Below are positions 1 through 11,345 of a stretch of DNA of 64,000 nt, piece by piece. Origin of the DNA: Paenibacillus dendritiformis. Its GTDB lineage: Bacteria; Bacillota; Bacilli; Paenibacillales; Paenibacillaceae. Where the stretch lies: NCBI RefSeq assembly GCF_021654795.1, contig NZ_AP025344.1:6390001-6454000 (forward strand), given 5' to 3'. The notes beneath the pieces were generated by a model. It saw only the letters and a program-made list of their open reading frames with translations, had not been told where the DNA came from and searched no databases. How positions within the stretch are numbered: the stretch's first letter is position 1; every line of letters starts with the position of its first letter. The position numbers and the translations under genes are program-made.

Positions 1-105
1 AAGCTTAGAATCATCCTTATAGTTGATACTGAGTGAGGGCTTTCATTAAGGTTTGTTATTTTGAGTAGCAACCTCATGGAGCATCTCATCTCAAAAAACA
101 TACTA
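1..105 (+). other. 3' part of 16S-23S rRNA internal spacer
   Basis: This is the sequence between the window edge and the 23S 5' end. It contains no tRNA. By position it is the end of the transcribed spacer of an rRNA operon whose 16S gene lies outside the window. Confidence 0.7.
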
Positions 106-3044
<2,939 letters not shown>

Positions 3045-3108
3045 CTAACGAAGATGATTTGATGATTTGCTTTCGCATTCAGTTTTTAAGGTACAATACC
3101 TTATCTGT

Positions 3109-3225
3109 TTGGTGGCGATAGCGGAGGGGTTCCACGCGTACCCATCCCGAACACGACCGTTAAGCCCTCCAGCGCCGATGGTACTTGGACCGCAGGGTCC
3201 TGGGAGAGTAGGACGCTGCCAAGCA
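3109..3225 (+). rRNA. rrf: 5S ribosomal RNA
   Basis: This 117-nt gene lies about 65 bp after the 23S. It has the typical Firmicute pattern: TTTGGTGGCGATAGCGGAGG at the 5' end, CCCATCCCGAACACG in the loop B/C region, and a 3' end GACGCTGCCAAGC that pairs with the 5' end. It completes a 16S-23S-5S operon. No tRNA genes follow. Confidence 0.97.
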
Positions 3226-3232
3226 GACAAAG

Positions 3233-3259
3233 ACCACTGACTTCTGTCGGTGGTTTTTT
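3233..3259 (+). terminator. rRNA operon terminator
   Basis: An ACCACTGAC / GTCGGTGGT stem with a TTCT loop and one G-U pair is followed by TTTTTT. It sits directly after the 5S gene. Confidence 0.9.
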
Positions 3260-3267
3260 CTATATTC

Positions 3268-3480
3268 GGAGGAAGTCAGGGAACGCGGGGAAGGGACAGG
3301 GCATGGCATCCTGGAGGGGAAGCGATCTTGGAGACGTAAACCGTCGAGTGGCATCATTGTACCTTGAGGCATAAGCTCATACAGAGGCGTTATTGCATCT
3401 TGGAGGCGTTATCTTTTCCTGGAGCATCATCAGAGAGCATCATCGCATTCTAGAGGCGTCGTAGCCTCCTGGAGCTGAGC
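3268..3480. repeat. degenerate short tandem-like repeats (about 24 bp)
   Basis: This non-coding stretch repeats variants of GCATCNTGGAGGCGTTAT, for example near 3303, 3389, 3404, 3434 and 3450. A similar block of AGCATTATC...CTGCTGGA units stands just before the second intergenic repeat copy near 42730. The units are too diverged to count exactly by eye. Confidence 0.45.
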
Positions 3481-3780
3481 GTGTGGAGGGAATTGCTGCA
3501 ATTTTACAGGAATTTTGGCACAATGAGCCCATATGCAGTGGAATTCCTGCAAATCTACATCATTTTGCTCGCAATTGCACCCGATTGAAGCAAAAAGGAG
3601 AAAAATCCTGCACTTTTGCAGGATTCTCTTTTTGGTGAAGTCGTGCATTCCGAATTGCTGCACTTTTGCAGGATTTCTTTTTGACTAAGTCGGGAATATC
3701 GAATTCTTGCGTTTTTCAGGTTTTCGTTTCCGGAATAGGCTCGTCCAGGGAAATCTTGCACTTTTGCAGCATGTTTTTGT
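3481..3780 (+). repeat. dispersed intergenic repeat, copy A
   Basis: This is one of three related copies in the window (the others are at about 42801-43105 and 52007-52290). All begin GTG(T/C)GGAGG..ATTGCTGC(A/T)ATTTTACAG and continue through ATTCCTGCAAATCTACATCA-like and TTTTGCAGGATT segments. Copy A contains a perfect hairpin, AATCCTGCA - CTTT - TGCAGGATT, at 3604-3625. Short open frames run through it, but they have no ribosome-binding site and differ between copies. Confidence 0.75.
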
Positions 3781-3832
3781 GCAAGTCCAACAATGTATAC
3801 GATACGCCCAGAAGAGTGTTAAATTGACATTC

Positions 3833-3985
3833 GACACAGGGGCATGCCGAGGCTGCTGCTGAACGATGTGTGACACAAGGGCATATCAGAGGCTGCGGCT
3901 GAACAATGTCCGACACAGGGGCATACCAGGGCAGCAACTGAACGACGTGCGTCGCAGGTGAATACCAGAGCTGCCTCTGATGGCG
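3833..3985. repeat. tandem repeat, period 39-40 bp, about 3.8 copies
   Basis: Units start at 3833, 3872, 3912 and 3951 with GACACAGGGGCAT-like heads, then a CAGAGGCTGC-like middle and GCTGAACGATGTG-like tails. The last unit is the most diverged. No coding function is visible. The rest of the gap before the guaB promoter (3986-4245) shows nothing recognisable. Confidence 0.7.
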
Positions 3986-4245
3986 ACATACCCTCTCGGC
4001 GTGCTTATTTCCGGCTACGTTCCGTTAGGCAATCCCGGAAAAAGCCATCCGGTCGCATCCAAATGCGCGTTTCTGCGCATAGAATCAGCTGGGGAGGGTC
4101 ACCTTATGTGACAGGTTCTCCGATCGGGCGCTGTGCTCGTTCGGATCCGTCCTTTTGTCGAATGTATTTGTGGAGTGGACAATTATCTGTTTGCAAGATT
4201 AATGAAAATAATTGAAAACAAAGTGCAGATTCCTGCAACCTATCC

Positions 4246-4274
4246 TTGACAGGGGTAAAGCGCTTTGCTAAGAT
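4246..4274 (+). promoter_or_regulatory. guaB sigma-A promoter
   Basis: A perfect -35 TTGACA at 4246-4251 is spaced 17 bp from TAAGAT at 4269-4274. The transcript would have a leader of about 100 nt before guaB. Confidence 0.8.
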
Positions 4275-4307
4275 TGCAATTAATATATTGAGAGAGAGTC
4301 TTTAATC

Positions 4308-4343
4308 AGCGGACAAGCCCGTCATGACAAGGGTTTGTCCGCT
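4308..4343 (+). promoter_or_regulatory. stable hairpin in the guaB leader
   Basis: AGCGGACAAGCCC at 4308-4320 pairs with GGGTTTGTCCGCT at 4331-4343. This gives a 13-bp stem with one G-U pair and a 10-nt loop. No T run follows, so it is not a plain terminator. It ends about 18 nt before the Shine-Dalgarno sequence, where it could affect mRNA stability or translation. No known purine riboswitch core is visible. Confidence 0.6.
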
Positions 4344-4377
4344 GAGTGCAACTTTACATTAAGGGAGGAACTTACTG

Positions 4378-5841
4378 GTGTGGGAGTCTAAGTTTGCAAA
4401 AGAAGGGTTAACGTTTGACGATGTGCTGTTGGTGCCTCGCAAATCGAATGTATTGCCACGGGAAACAGATGTATCTACGCAGTTGAGCAGCAAGGTAAAG
4501 TTGAACATTCCGATGATTAGCGCGGGGATGGATACCGTAACAGAAGCGCCGCTGGCGATCGCGATTGCGCGTGAAGGCGGAATCGGTATTATTCATAAAA
4601 ATATGCCGATCGAGCGCCAAGCCGAAGAGGTTGACCGCGTGAAGCGCTCGGAGAGCGGAGTTATTACGAACCCCTTCTCGCTGTCCCCCGAGCATACGGT
4701 AGAAGAAGCGGACCAGCTGATGGCGAAATACCGGATCAGCGGCGTTCCGATTGTAGATGAGCAGCATAAGCTGGTTGGGATTTTGACCAACCGTGACCTG
4801 CGCTTCGTCCATGACTACAATATCAAAATCAAAGAAGTCATGACTCATGACAATCTGGTGACCGCACCCGTCGGCACAACCCTTCAAGAGGCGGAAATCA
4901 TTCTGCAGCAGCACAAGATTGAGAAGCTTCCTCTGGTGGACGAGACGAACACGCTGAAAGGCCTCATTACGATAAAAGATATCGAGAAAGCAATCCAATA
5001 CCCGCAAGCAGCCAAGGATGAGCAAGGACGATTGCTCTGCGGCGCCGCGATCGGCATCTCCCAGGATACGTTCGATCGGGCGGCCGCGCTGGTTCAAGCG
5101 GGCGTAGACGTCATCGTCGTCGATTCGGCGCATGGCCACCATATCAATATTATTGAAGCGGTTCGGAAGCTGCGCCAGCTATATCCGGACCTGACGATTG
5201 TCGCGGGCAACGTGGCCACCGGCGAAGCGACCCGCGACCTGATCGAAGCAGGAGCTTCGGTGGTCAAGGTCGGCATCGGGCCGGGGTCCATCTGTACGAC
5301 CCGCGTTATCGCCGGTATCGGCGTTCCGCAGATTACCGCCGTATATGACTGTGCCACGGTCGCGCGGGAGTATGGCATTCCGGTTATTGCGGACGGCGGC
5401 ATCAAGTACTCCGGCGACATTACGAAGGCGATCGCGGCAGGGGCATCGGCCGTCATGCTGGGAAGCCTCCTGGCCGGAACGGAAGAGAGCCCGGGCGAAT
5501 CGGAGATTTACCAAGGCCGCCGCTTCAAGGTATACCGCGGAATGGGTTCCTTGGGCGCGATGAAGCGAGGCAGCAAGGATCGTTATTTCCAAGACAGCAG
5601 CAATGAGAAGAAGCTCGTGCCGGAAGGCATCGAAGGCCGTGTCGCCTACAAAGGGCCGCTGGCGGATACCATTCATCAGTTAATTGGCGGATTAAAGGCC
5701 GGCATGGGCTATTGCGGCACGCATAACCTGACAGAGCTGCAGAACGATACGCATTTTGTCAAAATATCGGGTGCAGGTCTTCGTGAAAGCCATCCGCATG
5801 ATGTGCAAATTACGAAGGAAGCGCCAAATTATTCCTTGTAA
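4378..5841 (+). CDS. guaB: inosine-5'-monophosphate dehydrogenase
   Basis: The enzyme catalyses NAD-dependent oxidation of IMP to XMP, the committed step of GMP synthesis in the cytoplasm. The 487 residues match the usual length. The TIM barrel is interrupted by a CBS-domain pair (about residues 95-210, with GVPIVDEQ and KLPLVDE). The catalytic loop GPGSICTTR has Cys306. The phosphate site has DGGI, and the flap YRGMGSLGAM and the late GMGYCGT are present. The start is GTG at 4378, supported by AAGGGAGG at 4361-4368. It has its own promoter and terminator, so it is probably monocistronic. It follows the rRNA operon as in Bacillus near oriC. Confidence 0.98.
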   Translation: MWESKFAKEGLTFDDVLLVPRKSNVLPRETDVSTQLSSKVKLNIPMISAGMDTVTEAPLAIAIAREGGIGIIHKNMPIERQAEEVDRVKRSESGVITNPFSLSPEHTVEEADQLMAKYRISGVPIVDEQHKLVGILTNRDLRFVHDYNIKIKEVMTHDNLVTAPVGTTLQEAEIILQQHKIEKLPLVDETNTLKGLITIKDIEKAIQYPQAAKDEQGRLLCGAAIGISQDTFDRAAALVQAGVDVIVVDSAHGHHINIIEAVRKLRQLYPDLTIVAGNVATGEATRDLIEAGASVVKVGIGPGSICTTRVIAGIGVPQITAVYDCATVAREYGIPVIADGGIKYSGDITKAIAAGASAVMLGSLLAGTEESPGESEIYQGRRFKVYRGMGSLGAMKRGSKDRYFQDSSNEKKLVPEGIEGRVAYKGPLADTIHQLIGGLKAGMGYCGTHNLTELQNDTHFVKISGAGLRESHPHDVQITKEAPNYSL

Positions 5842-5873
5842 AATATTGATATCCCGTTTTACCGACAAAAGAA

Positions 5874-5903
5874 GGCAGGGTGCCCCACCCTTGCCTTTTT
5901 TTT
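5874..5903 (+). terminator. guaB terminator
   Basis: A GGCAGGGTG / CACCCTTGCC stem with one bulge is followed by eight T. Confidence 0.85.
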
Positions 5904-5960
5904 GTCTGTCCCGCTGTGATAGAATAACATATGGATTCATTGGGAGAGGAGATGACGATA

Positions 5961-7361
5961 GTGTTGAAACAACAAGACGCGACAAGAAAAGGCAAGTGGA
6001 AGCGTATCATCGCTATTGCAACAGCTTGCCAGATACTGACCTTCACGCTGCTTCCTTCGGCTGGCATGGTCGCTGCCGAGGCTGCTGCCCAGACGGCAGA
6101 GAAAGGGGAAGCCGCAGCGAATAAGGGCGGGTCTGCGTCTGCGGTGAAGGCGACCAAGGAGTCGCTCAAATTGGAAGTGACATCGGCTATTCTTATGGAA
6201 GCTAGCACAGGACAAGTGCTTGTAAATATTGATTCAAATACCCCGAAGCCTCCGGCCAGCATGACCAAGATGATGACGGAATACATTGTCATGGAGAAGG
6301 TGAAGAACGGGGAGTTGTCGTGGGAAGAAGAGGTTACGACCTCCGAGCATGCTTCTCTGACCCGAGGCTCGCGCATCTTCCTCGCGGAAGGGGACAAGCA
6401 TACGGTTCGGGATCTCTATATCGCGATGGCGATCGGATCGGCGAACGATGCGACAGTAGCGCTTGCGGAGCGGATCGCGGGCACCGAGAAAGAGTTCGCC
6501 AACCTGATGAACGAGACCGCGAAGAAGCTGGGCATGACGACGGCCCACTTCATCAATTCAACTGGATTGGGCCGGGAGGATATGCCGGAGAAGTTCCGGC
6601 CGGAAGGCACGGATGAGACCGTCATGTCGGCCATGGACGTGGCGAAGCTCGTGCGCGCCATTGTCATCAAGCATCCGGAATTCCGGGACTTCACGACCAT
6701 CCAGGAATATAAGTTCCGCGAGCGTGACGAGACGCCGATTCAAAACCTGAACTGGATGCTCGAAGCGAACAAAGATATTCCGAACTTCAAGCGTTATGCT
6801 TATCCGGGCCTGGACGGGATGAAGACGGGCTTCACGAACGAGGCTGGGAACTGCTTCGCCGGCACGGCGGAACGGGATGGGATGCGCCTAATCTCGGTCG
6901 TCATGGGCACGGATATTAATGACAAAGGAAAACGGTTCGTTGAAACGGCCAAGCTGCTCGACCATGGGTACAACAACTATGAAGTCCAGCCCGTCGTGGC
7001 TCCGAAGCAGGCGGTCGACGGCGTCGCGGCGGCTCCGATTAAGAAGGGAGTCTCGACCGAGGTGCCTGTTGTCCCCGAGAACGGCGTAAATTTCGTCGTG
7101 CCTAAGGGCGCCAGCACGGAAGGCAAAATTACGCATGAAGTAAAGCTCACCCCGGCCAACGAGCTGATCGCGCCAATTAAGAACGGGCAGAAGATCGGGA
7201 CGATTACGTTTACGTACAAAGACAACGGCTTGGAACAGAAGAAAACCGTAAATCTGATTGCTTCTGAAGAGGTGGAAAAGGGCAGTTGGTGGCGGTTATT
7301 TTTCCGGGCGATCGGAGAATTTTTCGTCGATTTGTTCCAATCCATTAAAAATTTGTTCTAA
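5961..7361 (+). CDS. dacA: D-alanyl-D-alanine carboxypeptidase (PBP5 type)
   Basis: This penicillin-binding protein removes the terminal D-Ala from peptidoglycan pentapeptides outside the membrane. An N-terminal basic stretch and hydrophobic signal segment lead to an AEA-type cleavage region. Serine acyl-enzyme motifs, numbered from GTG 5961, are SMTK (Ser100), SAN (Ser160/Asn162) and KTG (Lys288). A beta-rich PBP5 C-terminal domain follows, then a final amphipathic helix (WWRLFFRAIGEFFVDLF) that anchors family members to the membrane. GTG 5961 lies about 9 nt from GGGAGAGGAG; ATG 5931 and ATG 5952 are in-frame alternatives, with 5952 too close to that site. The position after guaB matches Bacillus. 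Confidence 0.95.
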   Translation: MLKQQDATRKGKWKRIIAIATACQILTFTLLPSAGMVAAEAAAQTAEKGEAAANKGGSASAVKATKESLKLEVTSAILMEASTGQVLVNIDSNTPKPPASMTKMMTEYIVMEKVKNGELSWEEEVTTSEHASLTRGSRIFLAEGDKHTVRDLYIAMAIGSANDATVALAERIAGTEKEFANLMNETAKKLGMTTAHFINSTGLGREDMPEKFRPEGTDETVMSAMDVAKLVRAIVIKHPEFRDFTTIQEYKFRERDETPIQNLNWMLEANKDIPNFKRYAYPGLDGMKTGFTNEAGNCFAGTAERDGMRLISVVMGTDINDKGKRFVETAKLLDHGYNNYEVQPVVAPKQAVDGVAAAPIKKGVSTEVPVVPENGVNFVVPKGASTEGKITHEVKLTPANELIAPIKNGQKIGTITFTYKDNGLEQKKTVNLIASEEVEKGSWWRLFFRAIGEFFVDLFQSIKNLF

Positions 7362-7537
7362 AAAACGGTTTTGGCCGTTCCGGCCAGGCAATTCCGACAA
7401 AATCGGTTGTGTATTCCCTGTTCTATCATGTACAATAGGGGGATAGACCATTACGGTTCGCCCGACAGGCTGCAGCACGGGATGCTGAGTATCCTCCGGG
7501 CATCATTACGATAGTAAAATGGCGGGAGGCAGGCATA

Positions 7538-8419
7538 ATGGAAACAGGTACAGCTCGTGTTAAACGTGGTATGGCAGAAATGCAAAAAGGCGGCGTCATT
7601 ATGGACGTCATGAACGCGGAGCAAGCGAAGATTGCGGAAGCGGCCGGCGCTACGGCAGTTATGGCTCTGGAGCGCGTTCCATCGGACATCCGCGCCGCGG
7701 GCGGCGTCGCACGGATGGCGGATCCTACGATTGTAGAGGAAGTCATGAAGGTTGTCTCCATCCCTGTTATGGCGAAGGCCCGCATTGGCCACTACGTAGA
7801 AGCCAAAGTATTGGAATCGCTTGGCGTTGACTATATTGACGAGTCCGAGGTATTGACTCCGGCGGATGAAGTGTTCCACATCGACAAGCAGGCGTTCACG
7901 GTGCCTTTCGTCTGCGGAGCGAAGGATCTGGGCGAAGCGCTGCGCCGCATTGGGGAAGGAGCTGCCATGATCCGGACCAAGGGTGAACCGGGCACGGGGA
8001 ACATCGTGGAAGCTGTGCGTCATATGCGCTTGATTAACAGCCAGATTCGAAAAGTACAAAACTTGTCGAAGGACGAGTTGTATGCGGAAGCGAAAAACCT
8101 GGGCGTGTCGTACGAGCTCTTGCTTGAGGTGCATGAGAACGGCAAGCTTCCGGTCGTTAACTTCGCGGCGGGCGGCGTCGCAACGCCGGCTGACGCTGCT
8201 CTGATGATGCATCTGGGCGCAGACGGCGTATTCGTAGGCTCCGGCATTTTCAAATCCGACAGTCCGGAGAAATTCGCGCGCGCTATCGTGGAAGCGACAA
8301 CCCACTTCGAGGACTTCGCGCTGATCGCGGAAGTGTCCAAGAACCTGGGCACGCCGATGAAGGGGATCGAGATCTCCAAGCTGGCGCCTTCCGAGCGTAT
8401 GCAGGATCGCGGCTGGTAA
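7538..8419 (+). CDS. pdxS: pyridoxal 5'-phosphate synthase, lyase subunit
   Basis: PdxS condenses ribose 5-phosphate, glyceraldehyde 3-phosphate and ammonia into vitamin B6 (PLP). The 293 residues are the normal length. Readable motifs are the Schiff-base lysine in VMAKARIGH (Lys80), the phosphate-binding GEPGTGNIVEAVRH, and the late NFAAGGVATPADAALMMHLG / GVFVGSGIF. GGGAGG at 7523-7528 is a good ribosome site 9 nt before the ATG. It is followed 17 bp later by pdxT, which supplies the ammonia; the pair forms one operon and a 12+12 complex in known members. Confidence 0.98.
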   Translation: METGTARVKRGMAEMQKGGVIMDVMNAEQAKIAEAAGATAVMALERVPSDIRAAGGVARMADPTIVEEVMKVVSIPVMAKARIGHYVEAKVLESLGVDYIDESEVLTPADEVFHIDKQAFTVPFVCGAKDLGEALRRIGEGAAMIRTKGEPGTGNIVEAVRHMRLINSQIRKVQNLSKDELYAEAKNLGVSYELLLEVHENGKLPVVNFAAGGVATPADAALMMHLGADGVFVGSGIFKSDSPEKFARAIVEATTHFEDFALIAEVSKNLGTPMKGIEISKLAPSERMQDRGW

Positions 8420-8436
8420 GAAGGAAGGGAAGAAGA

Positions 8437-9030
8437 ATGAACATCGGGGTGTTGGCCCTGCAAGGAGCCGTCAGAGAGCATATGCGCAGCCTGGAATCGC
8501 TCGGAGTCACCGCGTTAGCCATCAAGCATCCCGAACAGCTGCATGATGTGGACGGGTTGATTATTCCTGGCGGAGAGAGCACAACGATTGGGAAGCTGAT
8601 GCGCAAATACGGCTTTCTGGAATCAATCGGGGATTTTGCCGCGCAAGGGAAGCCGATCTTCGGCACATGCGCCGGACTCATCGTGCTCGCGAAGCGCATC
8701 ATGGGCCAGGGCGGGACGGAAGAGCCGCATCTGGCGCTGATGGACATCACCGTACGGCGAAATGCGTTCGGACGGCAGCGCGAGAGCTTCGAGACCGACC
8801 TGGACGTTATCGGGGTGAAGGAGCCGGTACGAGCCGTATTTATCCGCGCTCCCCTTATTACGGAGGTTGGTCCGGGCGTGGACGTGCTGTGCAAGGTCAA
8901 CGAGGAGATTGTCGTCGCTAGACAAGGCCATTTGCTGGCCTGCTCTTTCCATCCGGAACTGACGGATGACGTTAATCTTCATCGATATTTTGCCGATATG
9001 GTTAAACAGAGCGGAATTGCAGCAGGATAA
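8437..9030 (+). CDS. pdxT: pyridoxal 5'-phosphate synthase, glutaminase subunit
   Basis: This class-I glutamine amidotransferase hydrolyses glutamine and passes ammonia to PdxS. At 197 residues it has the family length. The triad is visible: the nucleophile elbow FGTCAGLI (Cys78) and the FHPEL motif (His172, Glu174). PGGESTT is the oxyanion-hole segment. The ATG lies 7 nt after GGAAGGGAAG, and the gene is coupled to pdxS by a 17-bp gap. A strong terminator follows. Confidence 0.98.
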   Translation: MNIGVLALQGAVREHMRSLESLGVTALAIKHPEQLHDVDGLIIPGGESTTIGKLMRKYGFLESIGDFAAQGKPIFGTCAGLIVLAKRIMGQGGTEEPHLALMDITVRRNAFGRQRESFETDLDVIGVKEPVRAVFIRAPLITEVGPGVDVLCKVNEEIVVARQGHLLACSFHPELTDDVNLHRYFADMVKQSGIAAG

Positions 9031-9045
9031 AGATAGAACGCGATG

Positions 9046-9098
9046 AAAAAAAACACCTTGACTTGCGATTCCTTCAAGGGACAGGTTAAGGTGTTTTT
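9046..9098 (+). terminator. pdxST terminator
   Basis: AAAAACACCTTGAC pairs with GTTAAGGTGTTTTT (14 pairs, one G-U) around a 20-nt loop. The A/T flanks would let it act in both directions. Confidence 0.85.
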
Positions 9099-9189
9099 AA
9101 TGAATGAGTCAGTCATAGAGGCAGAATCGGTGCTCCTTGCTTCGAGGAAGGGGCAATCGCCCTTTCTGCATGCGTAGGAGGAATCGGAA

Positions 9190-10467
9190 GTGTTAGATAC
9201 GAGAGTATTGCGAAATGAGTTTGAGCGGGTAGAGCAAGCGTTGGAGCACCGCGGAAAATCGAAGGATATGATCGCGGAGTTCCCGCAGCTTGATGCCCGC
9301 CGCAGAGAGATGCTGCAGGAGACGGAGCAGCTGAAGAACCGCCGCAATGTCGTCTCGCAAGAGGTGGCGAAGAAGAAGAAGGCGGGCGAATCGGCCGACG
9401 ATCTCATCGCCGAAATGCGCGAGGTCGGGGACCGGATCAAGGAATTGGATGAGGAGATCCGGAACATCGATGCCCAGATCGTCGAGATGACCTTGGCTAT
9501 CCCGAACGTGCCGCATGAGAGCGTGCCTGTCGGCCTGAAGGAAGAGGAGAACGTGGAGATTCGCCGCTGGAGCGATCCGACGTCCTTCGCCTTTGAGCCG
9601 AAGGCCCATTGGGATATTGCCCAAGACCTGGGCATCCTCGATTTTGAAGCGGCCGCCAAGGTAACCGGTTCGCGCTTCGTCTTCTATAAGAAGGCCGGCG
9701 CGCGCCTGGAGCGGGCGCTCATCAGCTTCATGCTGGATGTACATACGATGCAGCATGGCTACGAAGAGATTATGCCGCCGCTTATCGTCAATCGGGACAG
9801 CCTCATTGGAACGGGACAGCTTCCGAAGTTCGAAGAGGATTTGTTCAAGCTGGAAGGGACGGACTATTTCCTCATCCCGACCGCGGAAGTGCCGGTCACG
9901 AATCTGCATCGGGAAGAGATTCTGAACGTGGAGGAGCTGCCGCGGTACTATACGGCATACAGCGCCTGCTTCCGTTCCGAAGCCGGAGCGGCGGGACGCG
10001 ATACGCGCGGATTGATCCGCCAGCATCAGTTCAATAAAGTCGAAATGGTCAAGCTGGTCAAACCGGAGGACTCCTATGAAGAGCTGGAATCGCTCACTCG
10101 CCACGCCGAGAGCATTTTGCAGCAGCTGAAGCTGCCTTATCGCGTCATGGCGCTCTGCACGGGCGACCTCGGCTTCAGCTCGGCGAAGACGTACGATCTG
10201 GAAGTATGGCTGCCAAGCAGCGGTACTTACCGTGAAATCTCCTCCTGCTCGAACTTCGAGGACTTCCAGGCGCGGCGGGCGAACATCCGCTTCCGCCGCG
10301 ATGCGAAGTCGAAGCCGGAATTCGTTCATACGCTGAACGGTTCGGGGCTCGCGATCGGCCGTACGGTTGCCGCGATATTGGAAAATTATCAGCAGGCTGA
10401 CGGCAGTGTCGTCATTCCGGAAGCGCTGCGTCCGTATATGGGGGGATTGGAGCGCCTGGTTCCGTAA
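9190..10467 (+). CDS. serS: seryl-tRNA synthetase
   Basis: This class II aminoacyl-tRNA synthetase charges tRNA-Ser and tRNA-Sec with serine. The 425 residues are standard. The N-terminal long coiled-coil arm (about 1-105, rich in K/E/R) binds the tRNA variable arm. The catalytic core has motif 2 (YSACFRSEAGAAGRDTRGLIRQHQF) and motif 3 (NGSGLAIGRTVAAILENYQ). The start is GTG 9190, about 9 nt after AGGAGGA. A tRNA-Ser gene lies 79 bp downstream, as in Bacillus. The roughly 90-nt leader after the preceding terminator shows no T-box AGGGTGG..ACCGCG core, so control by uncharged tRNA is not supported. Confidence 0.98.
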   Translation: MLDTRVLRNEFERVEQALEHRGKSKDMIAEFPQLDARRREMLQETEQLKNRRNVVSQEVAKKKKAGESADDLIAEMREVGDRIKELDEEIRNIDAQIVEMTLAIPNVPHESVPVGLKEEENVEIRRWSDPTSFAFEPKAHWDIAQDLGILDFEAAAKVTGSRFVFYKKAGARLERALISFMLDVHTMQHGYEEIMPPLIVNRDSLIGTGQLPKFEEDLFKLEGTDYFLIPTAEVPVTNLHREEILNVEELPRYYTAYSACFRSEAGAAGRDTRGLIRQHQFNKVEMVKLVKPEDSYEELESLTRHAESILQQLKLPYRVMALCTGDLGFSSAKTYDLEVWLPSSGTYREISSCSNFEDFQARRANIRFRRDAKSKPEFVHTLNGSGLAIGRTVAAILENYQQADGSVVIPEALRPYMGGLERLVP

Positions 10468-10546
10468 CCAAATAGATACAGTTGCGCAGATAATTCAATC
10501 ATGCTAAAATATAGACTGTCCGACTTGAATCGGGCAGTCAACCAAT

Positions 10547-10635
10547 GGAGAGGTACCGAAGCGGTCATAACGGGGCGGTCTTGAAAACCGTTAGGGTGCA
10601 AGCCCACGTGGGTTCGAATCCCACCCTCTCCGCCA
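10547..10635 (+). tRNA. tRNA-Ser (anticodon TGA)
   Basis: GGAGAGG at the 5' end pairs with CCTCTCC at the 3' end, followed by discriminator G and encoded CCA. The anticodon loop is CTTGAAA, giving TGA (reads UCN/UCA). The GGTTCGAATCC T-loop and a long class II variable arm (about AGGGTGCAAGCCCACGT) confirm a serine tRNA. It is separate from any rRNA operon and directly downstream of its synthetase. Confidence 0.97.
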
Positions 10636-10655
10636 TTATAGCGATAATAACGAAG

Positions 10656-10683
10656 CCTTTGCCGGCATGGCAAAGGTTTTTTT
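10656..10683 (+). terminator. tRNA-Ser terminator
   Basis: A CCTTTGCC / GGCAAAGG stem is followed by seven T. Confidence 0.9.
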
Positions 10684-10778
10684 GCATATACCGGCATTGA
10701 AGCCGTACGGGAGACCTCGCCATAGTATAAAATCGGGGCTCGCGCCGCACACTGTAAAGGAATAGTGGAGGTGTGGTC

Positions 10779-11150
10779 ATGAACGACAATGATATCGTAC
10801 AAGTGGATCAGCATCAGCTGGTGGCTGCATGGCAGCAAACATTGACGAACAAATTAGAGCCGGGCAACAAAGCGACCGTTCTGCCGGATGCCGCGAATCC
10901 GCACGCATTTCTCATTCATATCGACAGCGACGGGCGTCAGAGCTATACCTTCGATTTCCACTGCAGCTATGTTGACTCACGGGAGGTTGACCTGAAGCTG
11001 ATTGATGTCGAGCGCGACGGCGTGCATATTGACGAGCGCACCCAACCGGTGCAGGAGATGGCGCAGGATTACATGAGACATATTCATGAGTGTGCCCAGC
11101 ATCTTCACGATCTGACCCATCATGGCGATACGACGGTGAACGGAGGGTAA
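10779..11150 (+). CDS. conserved hypothetical protein, His/Asp-rich
   Basis: This is a 123-residue soluble protein with no signal peptide or membrane segment. It is acidic and unusually rich in histidine, especially the C-terminal third (YMRHIHECAQHLHDLTHHGD), which could bind metal (inference only). A middle stretch (SYTFDFHCSYVDSREVDLKLIDVERDG) looks like beta-strands. GGAGGT at 10767-10772 supports ATG 10779 over the in-frame GTG at 10773. It is the first of three short same-strand genes before the next terminator. I do not recognise the family. Confidence 0.75.
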   Translation: MNDNDIVQVDQHQLVAAWQQTLTNKLEPGNKATVLPDAANPHAFLIHIDSDGRQSYTFDFHCSYVDSREVDLKLIDVERDGVHIDERTQPVQEMAQDYMRHIHECAQHLHDLTHHGDTTVNGG

Positions 11151-11152
11151 GA

Positions 11153-11317
11153 ATGGACAAGCGAAATCGGGATAAAAATTTGCGCAACGTGATTGATGAT
11201 CTCGATACCGATCCGGTCAATTCGCATCATGCACAGCAGATCCAGCAGGATCGGAATGACCGCAGGCATCAGGACGCATTGAATCATGACAAGCCTACCG
11301 ATCTGGAGCACTATTAA
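11153..11317 (+). CDS. small hydrophilic protein of unknown function
   Basis: This 54-residue protein is made almost wholly of charged and polar residues (MDKRNRDKNLRNVIDDLDTD start, HDKPTDLEHY end) and is probably disordered. It starts 2 nt after the previous stop, with GGAGGG at 11142-11147 as ribosome site, so the two are co-translated. Composition and neighbourhood (a spore protein gene follows) would fit a small spore or stress protein, but no family is recognised. Confidence 0.65.
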   Translation: MDKRNRDKNLRNVIDDLDTDPVNSHHAQQIQQDRNDRRHQDALNHDKPTDLEHY

Positions 11318-11345
11318 CTACATTTGGAAAGGAACGTGGTTTTCC

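Noticed and set aside
3430..3760. Short Cys/Lys-rich proteins read from the minus strand of repeat copy A
   Set aside because: The frames are not kept in copies B and C and lack ribosome sites; they come from the repeat.
3268..3985. CRISPR array
   Set aside because: Repeats are degenerate and directly abutting without unique spacers, and no cas genes are present in the window.
9099..9189. Possible T-box leader before serS
   Set aside because: The conserved AGGGTGG..ACCGCG antiterminator core and a specifier loop are absent, and the leader is too short after the pdxT terminator.
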